This document shows, one piece after another, positions 53,121-62,406 of a DNA stretch of 64,000 nucleotides (positions within the stretch are counted from its first letter, which is position 1; every line of letters begins with the position of its first letter). The notes under the pieces were generated by a model. The model had not been told where the DNA came from, searched no databases, and saw nothing but the letters and a program-made list of their open reading frames with translations. Source of the DNA: Propionispira raffinosivorans DSM 20765 (GTDB taxonomy: Bacteria > Bacillota > Negativicutes > Selenomonadales > Selenomonadaceae); contig NZ_KB905846.1 of the NCBI RefSeq assembly GCF_000381065.1, positions 62,001-126,000 of the forward strand, read 5' to 3'. A program made the position numbers and the translations under genes.

Positions 53121-54943
53121 GGTTTGGCTCCTTTCATATAGTCTCTATGGTGTTTACTCTGCTCCCGTTTCCGGGTGTCACGAATGTTTTTAATGCTTAC
53201 ATCAATACTGCCTCCAACGTTGTCAGTAATAGTCTCAATGTGCCGCGCAAGACTAATCTGTGCCTGTAGATTATCCGGCTTGGTTCCTCTTGCAATGGCT
53301 CTCTGGGCTGTCTGTAAACTCTGTACAGCAGTCAAATCTTTACCCTCAAATCTGGATTCAATAATGGTAAATTTAGTATATATTCCATTTTCCAATAGCC
53401 ATACAGAAGTAACGTCCTCTGGATTATAGGCAGCCATGACTTCACCACCATTGAGATATTGCTCTGTATACCCGTCACAATGATAACGCATTTTGTTCAC
53501 TTTCAAACCAAACCTGCTAAATTTACCTATGACTCTTGGCAATAGCGTAAGTATAAGCTCTTTAGCACCTACTTCAATCAAATTGGCTCCCATTTGGAAT
53601 TTACCCCAATTCCAGATACAACTTGCATATGGTTTTACATTCTCGGCAATCAGGACTTCGGTATAGGGAAAATTCTCAACTATCCGTTGGGAGTTGTAAT
53701 AAATGATGCAATAAAGGATAATTTTCTCAAAGTTCGCCATGGTCAAGCAAGCGTCTTTCCTGTAGTCATGCACTCCCCGCTCCTGATAATCAAGCTCAAT
53801 CACGCCCTTGCCTTTCAAGTGCTTTTTATAGGTTGACTGAATTACATCAAAGAATTTTTCCACCATGCCTTTCAACTCAGGTCTATACGAGGGAAGGTTA
53901 ATTACTTTAACCCCCAGCTCGGCAATTTGCTCAAAGTTTTCAGATTTGTATTCACTTCCCATATCCGTAACCAAAGTAGCAGGCATTTTATCACAAGACC
54001 AATCCTCTGCATTTATAGAAATGCCAAACTGTTTGCACCAAGCGGCTTTATCCACAATAATGTTCAACATCAGCCCTCTAAGGCTATACACGCCACCCGC
54101 CCATGATAAGACATACCCGCAACATAAACCGCTGTAAGCGTCAATACAGGTCGTTAAAATGGGTCTGCCCACAAGATTGCCAGCATCATTGATAAGGTAA
54201 ATATCGCATACAGTAGCGTCCAGCATACCAACGCCAATGGCAGGAGCAAACGATTGTATACCATCGCCAATAAGAGGCCGGTTGTTTCTCTGGTAATTCT
54301 TTAATCCATCTCGAGAAATATAAAAGTTCTGTATCTTCTTTGTCTTACGGTAGAAGTAACGAAATTGATAGAAAGAAGGATACGCATCTGCTAAAACACC
54401 TATACCGTCACAATATTTCTCTTTCAATAGCATGGTATAAGCAGTCATAAGGGATTGCTTTTTCGTAGTATAAAAAAACTTATTCAAAGCCCATCGTATG
54501 TTTTGTTCATCTTGTGTGAGCTTTCCATCATCATCTAAGCGCTGCCTTGGAGCAAGGGCTGTTATATTCATATAGGCTAGATACAGGCACAAATAGATCC
54601 GAATAGTCTGCTTTGATATGTTATTTTCTATAGCTGTAGAACTAATAACTTTAGAACGCATTCTTTCATCCACTATAAAAGGGAGAATCGGTGCAATCAG
54701 CGTGTAACGATCATACATTGCTTTTCTCTGGTCAGCATCCAAAGCATCAATAGTAGTGACTGCAAAATTCGTAGCCTCGTTCAGCACTTCACCAGTGCAT
54801 TGGGAGAAGGAATCCAAAGCTGAAAATTCCACCCATACGGGCATAGTCCTTTTGATGCAATCAATAATGAGAATTTTATCAGTCAGTATCTCTAAAACCC
54901 TGATAATGTTGTTACCATCCTTCAACAAATCATGCTTCTCCAT
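53117..54943 (-). CDS. tnsB: Tn7-like DDE transposase TnsB
   Basis: A 608-aa retroviral-integrase-type transposase of the TnsB/MuA group that joins the 3' transposon ends to the target. Catalytic residues appear as Asp242 (GMLDATVCDIYL), Asp327 (LVTDMGSEYKSE) and Glu362 (PELKGMVEKFF), DD(35)E. N-terminal helix-turn-helix domains (KQTIRIYLCLYLAY) bind the ends, and a Mu-C-like beta barrel follows (about 430-520). Start ATG 54943 (MEKHDLLKDG) overlaps tnsA by 14 nt. A decayed copy of part of it lies at 41042-41178. Confidence 0.93.
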   Translation of the reverse strand: MEKHDLLKDGNNIIRVLEILTDKILIIDCIKRTMPVWVEFSALDSFSQCTGEVLNEATNFAVTTIDALDADQRKAMYDRYTLIAPILPFIVDERMRSKVISSTAIENNISKQTIRIYLCLYLAYMNITALAPRQRLDDDGKLTQDEQNIRWALNKFFYTTKKQSLMTAYTMLLKEKYCDGIGVLADAYPSFYQFRYFYRKTKKIQNFYISRDGLKNYQRNNRPLIGDGIQSFAPAIGVGMLDATVCDIYLINDAGNLVGRPILTTCIDAYSGLCCGYVLSWAGGVYSLRGLMLNIIVDKAAWCKQFGISINAEDWSCDKMPATLVTDMGSEYKSENFEQIAELGVKVINLPSYRPELKGMVEKFFDVIQSTYKKHLKGKGVIELDYQERGVHDYRKDACLTMANFEKIILYCIIYYNSQRIVENFPYTEVLIAENVKPYASCIWNWGKFQMGANLIEVGAKELILTLLPRVIGKFSRFGLKVNKMRYHCDGYTEQYLNGGEVMAAYNPEDVTSVWLLENGIYTKFTIIESRFEGKDLTAVQSLQTAQRAIARGTKPDNLQAQISLARHIETITDNVGGSIDVSIKNIRDTRKREQSKHHRDYMKGAKP

Positions 54944-55277
54944 CAATGACCAGCCCCCAATCTGTGACACCATGCCTTAACCAGTATTCCCTTGAAACAT
55001 CTAACAGTTTGATTGTAAGCGGCTTCATCAGTAACTTACGAAATACGCATTCTCGCACCATCAAATCATTGTCAGACTTGACGCAGACAAAATCCGATGT
55101 GTATTGGCTAATGTCCCGCCCATCAAGCGGGACATTGCATCTGATCTCTTTTACCTCATCACTCGCTTGCAAAATATCCGCATAAGCGTACTGGATGACA
55201 TCATATGTCCTGCATACCTCATTGCACTTGGCAATGACACGTTTCTCACAACGACCTTTAAAATTTTTCTTCCTCAC
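54930..55277 (-). CDS. tnsA: TnsA-like transposon endonuclease, short form
   Basis: A 115-aa protein whose core YTSDFVCVKSDNDLMVRECV, then LTIKLLDVSREYWLRHGVTD and WGLVID, resembles the TnsA nuclease domain that nicks the 5' transposon ends (acidic residues Asp62 and Glu76). It is less than half the length of E. coli Tn7 TnsA and lacks the C-terminal TnsC-contact domain, so the assignment is by motif and gene order. It starts the operon tnsA-tnsB-tnsC-tnsD. Confidence 0.78.
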   Translation of the reverse strand: MRKKNFKGRCEKRVIAKCNEVCRTYDVIQYAYADILQASDEVKEIRCNVPLDGRDISQYTSDFVCVKSDNDLMVRECVFRKLLMKPLTIKLLDVSREYWLRHGVTDWGLVIDGEA

Positions 55278-55508
55278 CTTTGCAAAACCTCCATATTAGG
55301 AACGCTCTGCTGCTTGACTCCATTTTCCCAAAAGCGCTCCCCAAAAATGAAAAGGGGCGGTTTTGGGGGAATTGGATCTTCCGTTTTTGGGAAATAAATC
55401 ATCATGAATATATACTCTTATCCCGTATTACGGGCGTTTCAAGCCAACACTCATGAAAATCACAGCACTATGCTTTTTCCCAAAAAGCATAAAAGAAAAT
55501 ATCACCAT

Positions 55509-55757
55509 GTCGCGGGGCACTGCCGTTTATTCTGTAAAGGGCATTTTTCTTTATTCTCTCTGGCTTTGCCAGAAATACCTGCCACTCCATGGTGAACGCT
55601 CTTTTTCGCAAGCAGAAATCCCTTTATTTACGCGGGTGGAGGATAAAAAAACGACCCTGCATAAGCTTCGAAAAGCTTTAATGCAAGGTCGTTTTTGTCT
55701 ATGTCGGCAGGCTAAGCCATTTGACCCTTTTCAGAATAAATGGCAGTGCCCCGAGAC
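55509..55757. repeat. 34-bp inverted repeat bracketing the guaA terminator
   Basis: The arm at 55509-55542 (GTCGCGGGGCACTGCC, then GTTTATTCTGTAAAGGG) matches the complement of 55724-55757 (GTCTCGGGGCACTGCC, then ATTTATTCTGAAAAGGG) at 30 of 34 positions. The right arm starts 9 nt after the guaA stop. Either a MITE-like element of about 250 bp, a duplicated attachment segment, or a very long RNA stem enclosing the terminator. Confidence 0.75.
55646..55696 (-). terminator. Terminator of guaA
   Basis: AAAAACGACC...AAGCTT pairs with AAGCTT...GGTCGTTTTT with small bulges; on the minus strand a T-run follows. It lies inside the inverted repeat, about 70 nt after guaA. Confidence 0.85.
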
Positions 55758-55765
55758 AATTAAAT

Positions 55766-57301
55766 TCATTCCCACTCGATCGTCGCGGGTGGTTTAGAAG
55801 TTACGTCGTAGACAATACGGTTTACGCCTTCTACTTCGTTTACGATACGACGGGAAACTTTATCGAGTACTTCATAAGGGATATGTGCCCAATCAGAAGT
55901 CATCGCATCGGAGCTGGTTACAGCACGAAGAGCTATTGTATGGCAATACGTACGTCCATCCCCCATTACACCTACTGAACGTATATTAGGCAGGCAGGCA
56001 AAATACTGCCAGATTTTTTCTTCGAGACCGGCTTTCGCGATTTCATCACGGAAGATTGCATCCGCTTCACGCGTAACCAGTAATTTTTCTTCGGTCACTT
56101 CACCTAAGACACGAATGGCAAGCCCCGGACCTGGGAAAGGCTGACGCCATACAAGTTTATGTGGGATACCGAGTTCTTCACCAACGGCACGAACTTCATC
56201 TTTAAACAGTTCCCGCAATGGTTCGATCAAACCAAATTTCATATCTTTTGGTAAACCGCCTACATTGTGATGGCTTTTGATCGTTGCCGAAGTTTTTGTT
56301 CCACTTTCGACAACATCTGGATATATCGTACCTTGAACCAAATAATCAATCTGTCCAAGTTTATTCGCTTCTTCTTCGAACACACGAATGAATTCTTCAC
56401 CGATAATTTTACGTTTTGTTTCGGGGTCAGAAACACCTTTTAATTTTCCTAAAAAACGATCTTTCGCATCGACACGAATCAAATTCATATCGAATTGTTT
56501 TCTGAAAATCGTTTCTACTTGATCGCCTTCATCTTTTCTAAGCAGACCATGATCAACAAAAACACAAGTTAATTGTTGTCCCACAGCACGATGCACTAAG
56601 ACCGCAGCAACGGAGGAATCCACACCACCGGATAATGCACAGAGAACTTTTTTCCCGCCGACCAGTTCTTTAATCGCTGCAATTTTTTCTTCAGCAAACG
56701 AAGCCATATTCCAGTCGCCACTAACTTTACAAATATCAACTAAGAAATTAGAAATCATTTGTCTGCCAAATGGTGTATGTTCTACTTCCGGATGGAATTG
56801 TACTCCATATAATTTTTTTGCTTCATTAATCATAGCCGCAACAGGTGTGGTTTTGGTAGATGAAACGACCTTAAAACCAGCTGGAGCTTCAGACACATAA
56901 TCCATATGGCTCATCCAGCTTTCATTATCTGAATCAATCCCTTTAAATAAGTTAGCTGATGAATCAAGTGTTAGTGCTGTTTTACCATATTCACCGGATG
57001 CAGCATGTTCAACTTTACCACCTAATGTATAGGCCATAAACTGATGTCCATAACAAATCCCCAAAATAGGAATACCCAGTTCAAATATTTTTGGATCTGC
57101 TTTAGGAGTATCCTCTGCATATACACTATTCGGACCACCCGAAAAAATAATTCCCTTTGGGTTCTCCGATTTAATTCTTTCAATACTGCAATCATATGGC
57201 ACAATTTCACAATACACGCCACATTCTCTTACCCGTCTGGCAATTAATTGGCTATATTGTCCGCCAAAATCCAGCACTAATAACATCTCTTTGTTGCTCA
57301 A
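55766..57301 (-). CDS. guaA: GMP synthase (glutamine-hydrolysing)
   Basis: A 511-aa bifunctional enzyme: glutamine amidotransferase domain (about 1-190, catalytic Cys in ILGICYGHQ, His/Glu in [10 protein letters not shown]) and ATP pyrophosphatase/GMP synthetase domain (PP-loop [15 protein letters not shown]-terminal KPPATIEWE). Converts XMP to GMP. The start is a TTG with AGGAGG 10 nt upstream. A TATAAT-like -10 lies at 57338-57343 (complement). The rest of 57302-57595 shows no riboswitch or gene. The 3' end is the likely attachment target of the neighbouring Tn7-like element. Confidence 0.97.
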   Translation of the reverse strand: MSNKEMLLVLDFGGQYSQLIARRVRECGVYCEIVPYDCSIERIKSENPKGIIFSGGPNSVYAEDTPKADPKIFELGIPILGICYGHQFMAYTLGGKVEHAASGEYGKTALTLDSSANLFKGIDSDNESWMSHMDYVSEAPAGFKVVSSTKTTPVAAMINEAKKLYGVQFHPEVEHTPFGRQMISNFLVDICKVSGDWNMASFAEEKIAAIKELVGGKKVLCALSGGVDSSVAAVLVHRAVGQQLTCVFVDHGLLRKDEGDQVETIFRKQFDMNLIRVDAKDRFLGKLKGVSDPETKRKIIGEEFIRVFEEEANKLGQIDYLVQGTIYPDVVESGTKTSATIKSHHNVGGLPKDMKFGLIEPLRELFKDEVRAVGEELGIPHKLVWRQPFPGPGLAIRVLGEVTEEKLLVTREADAIFRDEIAKAGLEEKIWQYFACLPNIRSVGVMGDGRTYCHTIALRAVTSSDAMTSDWAHIPYEVLDKVSRRIVNEVEGVNRIVYDVTSKPPATIEWE

Positions 57302-57595
57302 TTCAAGAAGTCCTCCTCATGTATTAATATCGTTCAATTATAGCACAACTATATAATACTTTTCTACTTCGTTCTAAAATTCTTAACACAATAAGCAGGA
57401 TATGTGTACACTTTCACTAAAACCAGCCTAGTATTTCGTTCTTATCCCTTGTCTTTATATCATTTTTCCTAAGACAAAATACTCAACTATCGTTTTTCCA
57501 GCTAAAACACAGGATTTATAAAAAAAATTAAGAGGAACTTTATCAGAATTATCGAATTTATATCTTAATGTCTAAAAACAATACAAGGAGGCTTT

Positions 57596-58447
57596 ATGAT
57601 GATTTCAACTGATAATATAAAGACAAACGAGGATATTCTCAGCGCGTTTAAACTCGTTTTACCTTATCTCAATCATATTTCTCGTGAAGATATGGCCGTT
57701 GGGCTCAGCGATTTGACAGCATATTTAGATTACTATCGAGCCAAAGATTTTGAACTGGATTTACAAGCTGGCAAACCAATTGGTGATATCCCAACTATCG
57801 TTGAATGTATTCGTACGAAAAAAGATACGTTCGCCAATGTACCTAAAGAAGTATATGGTCGTCCAATCAAAACGATATTTACACCGATTTACGGATTAAA
57901 TAACGAAGTCATTGGAACATTGAGTTCGGGGATCGATACCGAAAGCAATGAAAATCTCATCACTACAGTAAGCGAGCTGGCCAGTTCAACCAAAACGGCT
58001 TATGAAACCGTAGAACAGATTGCTATTAGTGCTGGTGAACTGGCTAAGGGCGGTCAGGATGCGATTGTTTTAGCTACAAACTTAAAAGATAAAAATAGTG
58101 AAACAATCCAAGTTATCAACTTCATTAATAATATTGCCCAACAGACGAATTTACTTGGGTTGAATGCTGCGATCGAAGCAGCCAGAGCCGGTGAACAAGG
58201 ACGCGGTTTTGCTGTTGTTGCTGAAGAAGTACGAAAACTCGCCGAACAATCCAAACAAGCAACTGAAAAAATCCAGCGAATCCTAGCCGAAATCAATGGT
58301 GCCGTTATTGAATTATCAAAAGCTATTGAATCCACTGGAGCCATCAGTGAAGAACAAGCTGCCTCGACCCAGCAAATCACGGCGAATCTTGCGGAGGTTA
58401 CCAATGCTGCAAATCATCTGGAAGTATATGTTGAACGGTTCAAATAA
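57596..58447 (+). CDS. Soluble methyl-accepting chemotaxis protein
   Basis: A 283-aa cytoplasmic chemoreceptor without membrane helices. The N-terminal sensory part (about 1-125) has helical then PAS/Cache-like beta segments ([20 protein letters not shown]). The C-terminal MCP signalling domain is short, with the tip [20 protein letters not shown] and [18 protein letters not shown] lies before ATG 57596/57599. It is a one-gene unit; the signal is unknown. It could work with the cheA/cheW system at 4.9-7.4 kb. Confidence 0.92.
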   Translation: MMISTDNIKTNEDILSAFKLVLPYLNHISREDMAVGLSDLTAYLDYYRAKDFELDLQAGKPIGDIPTIVECIRTKKDTFANVPKEVYGRPIKTIFTPIYGLNNEVIGTLSSGIDTESNENLITTVSELASSTKTAYETVEQIAISAGELAKGGQDAIVLATNLKDKNSETIQVINFINNIAQQTNLLGLNAAIEAARAGEQGRGFAVVAEEVRKLAEQSKQATEKIQRILAEINGAVIELSKAIESTGAISEEQAASTQQITANLAEVTNAANHLEVYVERFK

Positions 58448-58480
58448 GATGACATTGCCAGCTTAATTATTTTTTATTAA

Positions 58481-58526
58481 AAAGAAACGGTTTACAGATA
58501 AAATTTGTTCTGTAAACCGTTTCTTT
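58481..58526. terminator. Bidirectional terminator
   Basis: A perfect 17-bp stem (AAAGAAACGGTTTACAG and complement) with a 12-nt loop, between the soluble MCP and the convergent nucleosidase gene, whose stop codon it overlaps. Confidence 0.9.
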
Positions 58527-59355
58527 ATTTATTATAAACTTCTTTGAGTAACGTTTCTTTTCGCAAATCTTTGCACTCGCATGTATCCCCATCAAATGGT
58601 AAATTTCGGATCGTATCGAGGATGATCTTGCTAATCATCGGTGCATCATCATAAAAAATAGCTTCGAGATCATCATGTGACCAAGATTTTACGATACCTT
58701 CACCATAATTAACTGTATAATAAAGGCCCGCATAACACGCACCAATCTCACGGGCAAGATATACTTCTGGGCAAATGCTTTGTCCAACAATGTCAGCATG
58801 CCCTTTGAGCATGGCAATTTCAGCCGGACTTTCAAAATGGCGACCATCCGTATTCGCATAAATACCTCGTGTAAAAATCCGCCCATCAAAATGCTTACGG
58901 GTCTGCTCAATAAGCTCAGCGCGCATTTGTGTACATAAAGCATCACGCATGACCAATAAATAGCGACCTTCAAGCCCCACGTCCTTACGTACGGACATAT
59001 CAAGATAATCATCAGGAATCATAAAATCACGAATATCCATCAAATGATTAATGGTACCAACACCACCTTCAGCGATAATACGTTTCACGCCGGCTTCACG
59101 AAATACCCAAAACACTTGACGAGAAGCATCAGCGCGACCGACACCACTGCGCCAGCCATGCATTTTACAGGTAATAACTTTTTTATCGGCTACTTGAAAA
59201 ATACGAAATAACGGACTTTCGCCATACGGTGTTTCAAAAACCAGATTATCTTCTATTATTTTCACATCCGCTGCCTTTGCGCCTAACGGAAAATCACTTG
59301 ATAATGTACCCGAACCGCCAACTACAGCGTATTGGGCTTGAGGAATTGTCTTCAT
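58525..59355 (-). CDS. MTAP-like nucleosidase/phosphorylase in the menaquinone operon
   Basis: A 276-aa protein of the purine nucleoside phosphorylase/MTAP fold (VVGGSGTLSSDFPL, GIYANTDGRHFESPAEIAML, GHADIVGQSICPEVYLAREI). Canonical MTAP phosphate contacts differ: the PRHGRGH motif is KMHGWRSG and the ATNAVGS motif is AEGGVGT. Lying last in mqnE-mqnA-mqnC, it is a good candidate for the missing MqnB step, removing the base from (aminodeoxy)futalosine. AGGAGA precedes the ATG, 2 nt after mqnC. A methylthioadenosine salvage role is the alternative. Confidence 0.8.
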   Translation of the reverse strand: MKTIPQAQYAVVGGSGTLSSDFPLGAKAADVKIIEDNLVFETPYGESPLFRIFQVADKKVITCKMHGWRSGVGRADASRQVFWVFREAGVKRIIAEGGVGTINHLMDIRDFMIPDDYLDMSVRKDVGLEGRYLLVMRDALCTQMRAELIEQTRKHFDGRIFTRGIYANTDGRHFESPAEIAMLKGHADIVGQSICPEVYLAREIGACYAGLYYTVNYGEGIVKSWSHDDLEAIFYDDAPMISKIILDTIRNLPFDGDTCECKDLRKETLLKEVYNK

Positions 59356-59357
59356 TT

Positions 59358-60383
59358 TTAAAATCTCCTAATTATATTATATTCTGTATCACGCTGTGCC
59401 GCTTCATAACCCGCTGCACGGATCATATTGACCATCTTATCGATCGACATTTGATAGGCCGTGCCAGCCGCACGTACAACATTTTCTTCTAGCATGATAC
59501 TGCCAAGATCATTGGCACCAAAAGCCAATGTAACCTGTCCAATATTTTGCCCCTGTGTGACCCATGAGCCTTGAATATGAGAAATATTATCCATATAAAG
59601 GCGCGTCATTGCCAATGTTTTCAAATAGTCCCAAGACGATGTTTTCTCACCACCAAGCTGCGTATTCCCCGGCTGGAAGGTCCACGTAATAAAAGCACGA
59701 AATCCACCTGTTTTTTCTTGCAGCGCCCTCACCTTTTCCATATGTTCAATGCGATCTGCCATGGTTTCTCCCATGCCAATGACCATCGTAGCCGTACTTT
59801 CCATACCGATTTGATGCGCACATTCCATAACATGAAGCCAGTCATCTGTCATGATTTTTTTCGGACTAACACGCTGTCGGATTCGGTCAACCAGAATTTC
59901 CGCTCCGCCGCCCGGCAAAGAATCAAGGCCGGCTGCCTGAAGTTCCTTCAATGTATCAAGTACGGAACGGCCTGCCTGTTGCGCCATATATAAAACTTCC
60001 GTAGCTGTAAAGGAATGTATGCGAATATCAAATTTTTCTTTGATGGTCGAGAGCATATCTACATAATAAGCTAAATCCAGCTCTGGATGCAGACCACCTT
60101 GAATCATGACCTGCGTGCCACCGGCATCTATCGTTTCTTGAATTTTATCTAAAATAGTCTGTTTCGATAGAACATAGGCATCTTTATCATCTTGGCGTTT
60201 AAAAAATGCACAAAATTTACATTCATTTACACAAATATTACTGTAATTGATATTTCGATCGATGATAAAGGTTACCGTTTTCCCTGGATGTTTTTTCTGT
60301 CTTTCTATATCTGCCATTTTCCCCAGCGCCAATAGATCACCATGGCACAAAAGTTCCAGACCTTCTTTTTCTGTCAAACTCAT
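59358..60383 (-). CDS. mqnC: Cyclic dehypoxanthine futalosine synthase
   Basis: A 341-aa radical SAM enzyme of the futalosine route to menaquinone that cyclises dehypoxanthine futalosine. Motifs: CVNECKFCAF (CxxxCxxC), LPGGGAEIL, GMGETMADRIEHM, and the C-terminal FGANDLGSIMLEENV typical of MqnC. It overlaps mqnA by 4 nt (ATGA). Confidence 0.95.
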   Translation of the reverse strand: MSLTEKEGLELLCHGDLLALGKMADIERQKKHPGKTVTFIIDRNINYSNICVNECKFCAFFKRQDDKDAYVLSKQTILDKIQETIDAGGTQVMIQGGLHPELDLAYYVDMLSTIKEKFDIRIHSFTATEVLYMAQQAGRSVLDTLKELQAAGLDSLPGGGAEILVDRIRQRVSPKKIMTDDWLHVMECAHQIGMESTATMVIGMGETMADRIEHMEKVRALQEKTGGFRAFITWTFQPGNTQLGGEKTSSWDYLKTLAMTRLYMDNISHIQGSWVTQGQNIGQVTLAFGANDLGSIMLEENVVRAAGTAYQMSIDKMVNMIRAAGYEAAQRDTEYNIIRRF

Positions 60384-61219
60384 CGATAAACCTCCGCTAT
60401 TTCAATTTCCGGTACATGATCGATCAAATTCAATTCATGCGCCATCGTGTAAAAAGTCAAAAGAGCTTCTAAATGTTCCTGCCCTAAATCCCATTTGATC
60501 ACATCGAGATATTCATCCAGCTGCGTAAAGGAAAATGGTTTGCTATCTAGAATCGACTCAATCGCCTGTCTTTTTTTTGCATACCCGTTTTTAAAACCCT
60601 GTGTCACTTTTTCATACGTGTACTGCACAAGATCCGGTCTTTTTTCAGCAAATTTTCGATTTACAACCCAAACAGCATATACCATACGAAGCCCTGTTAA
60701 CTTTTTCCATTGCGCCCCAATATCATAATAATACAAACCTGCCTGTTTATGATATTTCGCATAAAGTGCATCATCACCGATCAAAAGTTTGGCTGTAATA
60801 TCGCCCGATAGCACAGTATCCATATCAATATTACGGATATAGTAATTGGGTCTGGCGCCATACGCCTTACTGAGCACAATTTTCAAAAGACAATGTGAAG
60901 TCGCCGATTTTGCCGTTAAGAGAATTTTATCATTGCTCAATTTTTCAATTGGTTTTTTCGATACTAAAATTATGCTTTGAACATCACCATCAGCTGTAAT
61001 GCTCACGTCTGGCATAAGCAAAAGTTTTTCATTATTGCGTGCATAAATAATGGACGATACCGGACTTACGTCAAGCCGGTTCTGAACAATATCTTCATTA
61101 AGCACAGACGGCACAGCGGATGAAACAGCTAAGCCCTGGTCAAAGCCATCATATTTTAAACTGTATGTCAACGGCAGACAGTTTAAAAAATTAATGTGCC
61201 CTAATTTAGGAGTTTCCAC
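60380..61219 (-). CDS. mqnA: Chorismate dehydratase MqnA
   Basis: A 279-aa protein of the MqnA/MqnD family (periplasmic-binding-protein fold) that dehydrates chorismate to 3-enolpyruvylbenzoate, the first step of the pathway. GHINFLNCLPLTYSL at the N-terminus and AVWVVNRKFAEKRP are typical. A GTG start with AGGAGGGG upstream. Between mqnE and mqnC. Confidence 0.94.
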   Translation of the reverse strand: METPKLGHINFLNCLPLTYSLKYDGFDQGLAVSSAVPSVLNEDIVQNRLDVSPVSSIIYARNNEKLLLMPDVSITADGDVQSIILVSKKPIEKLSNDKILLTAKSATSHCLLKIVLSKAYGARPNYYIRNIDMDTVLSGDITAKLLIGDDALYAKYHKQAGLYYYDIGAQWKKLTGLRMVYAVWVVNRKFAEKRPDLVQYTYEKVTQGFKNGYAKKRQAIESILDSKPFSFTQLDEYLDVIKWDLGQEHLEALLTFYTMAHELNLIDHVPEIEIAEVYR

Positions 61220-61243
61220 AAAAACCCCTCCTTACGTCTATAT

Positions 61244-62320
61244 TTATTTCACGAGATGATAGAAGGTATCTCGTTCTATCGGCACATAGCCTGTTTCTTC
61301 AACCATTTTTATAATTTCTAATTTTGTAATTCCTGCTTTTGTTGTAGCCCCGGCAGCATGGATTATTTTTTCTTCTTCCACTGTGCCATCCAGGTCATCA
61401 ACACCAAAAGCCAGAGCAAGCTGCGCAATTGGCTGAGTCAGCATCATCCAAAAGGCTTTAATATGATCTATGTTATCTAAAATCAAACGTGACAACGCAA
61501 TCATTTTGAGATCTTCCCATGAAGAAACACGTTTTAAATGAGAAAGCTCTGTATTTGCCGGATGAAAGGGAAACGATACATACGCTTGAAAGCCATTTGT
61601 CTCATCTTGTATATCGCGTAATGTAAATAAATGAGAAATTCGCTGTTCTATTGTTTCAATGTGGCCGTACATCATTGTCGCATTCGTTAAAATACCAAGA
61701 TGATGGGCTGTTTTAATTGTTTCAATCCACTGCGCTGTTGTGGCTTTATTCGGACATATGATTTTACGTACCGCATCATCTAAAATTTCTGCACCACCGC
61801 CTGGCAGAGAATCCAGTCCGGCTTCTTTTAATATAATCAGTACTTGTTTTATGGACAAATCTGCAATTTGGGCAAAATGAACAATTTCCACTGGCGTAAA
61901 GGCTTTTAAATGAACCTTCGGCAAAACATCTTTCACCGTCTTAACAATATCCACATAATAAGAAAATGGTTCATCTGGATGCAGTGCACTTACCATATGA
62001 ACTTCCGTGAGTCCAGGTGTTTTTTTTGCTGTTGCAATAAGCATTGTGCGTATTTCTTCTTTTGACAAAATAAACCCCTGCGGATCTCCTGCTTTACAGG
62101 AAAATGCACAAAGCGGACAATTTGCTGTACAAATGTTTGTCAAATTGATATGCCGATTCACATTGTAATAAACTTTCTTGCCGGTTTTTCGTTCTTTGGC
62201 GACACGCGCCCACTCGGCCAAAGATAATAAATCATTCAAACGATACAATTCCATTGCATCATCAAAGGATAATCGTATGCCCTGAGCCGCTTTTTGCGAC
62301 GCTGTTAAGTTTGCTTTCAT
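61244..62320 (-). CDS. mqnE: Aminodeoxyfutalosine synthase MqnE
   Basis: A 358-aa radical SAM enzyme that joins 3-enolpyruvylbenzoate and SAM into 6-amino-6-deoxyfutalosine. CTANCPLCAF is the cluster motif; LPGGGAEILDD and the C-terminal FGVDDLDGTVEEEKI distinguish MqnE from MqnC. GAGGTGG lies upstream. First gene of the operon; together with mqnA and mqnC it indicates menaquinone as the respiratory quinone. Confidence 0.95.
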   Translation of the reverse strand: MKANLTASQKAAQGIRLSFDDAMELYRLNDLLSLAEWARVAKERKTGKKVYYNVNRHINLTNICTANCPLCAFSCKAGDPQGFILSKEEIRTMLIATAKKTPGLTEVHMVSALHPDEPFSYYVDIVKTVKDVLPKVHLKAFTPVEIVHFAQIADLSIKQVLIILKEAGLDSLPGGGAEILDDAVRKIICPNKATTAQWIETIKTAHHLGILTNATMMYGHIETIEQRISHLFTLRDIQDETNGFQAYVSFPFHPANTELSHLKRVSSWEDLKMIALSRLILDNIDHIKAFWMMLTQPIAQLALAFGVDDLDGTVEEEKIIHAAGATTKAGITKLEIIKMVEETGYVPIERDTFYHLVK

Positions 62321-62406
62321 TAAAATAAGTCCACCTCAGTTCTTTCCTCTCGCTATACCGTAAAGTAATAATAATTCGTTATTTTTCACACAAACTCCTG
62401 CAATAT

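Larger units (their letters stand above)
50259..55508 (-). mobile_element. Tn7-like transposon core (tnsABCD), inserted beyond guaA
   Basis: Four overlapping genes encode the nuclease, DDE transposase, ATPase and site selector of a Tn7-family element. No cas genes and no cargo ORFs are seen between tnsD and tnsA. The operon runs away from guaA, whose terminator lies at 55646-55696. The exact ends could not be fixed: TnsB-site-like repeats lie at 50259-50295 and 55365-55398, and the left side is interrupted by an IS5 remnant. The stretch 55278-55508 holds only repeated TTTTCCCAAAARGC-like motifs and no gene. Confidence 0.75.

Noticed and set aside
50259..55508. CRISPR-associated transposon (CAST)
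   Set aside because: No Cascade or Cas12k genes or arrays near the tns genes, and TnsD is full length rather than the short TniQ form.
55404..55797. Plus-strand ORFs of 63-114 aa between tnsA and guaA
   Set aside because: They lie across the inverted repeat and the guaA terminator, and one enters guaA antisense; not believable as genes.
57302..57595. Possible guanine riboswitch upstream of guaA
   Set aside because: No aptamer-like blocks; just a -10 element and ribosome site.
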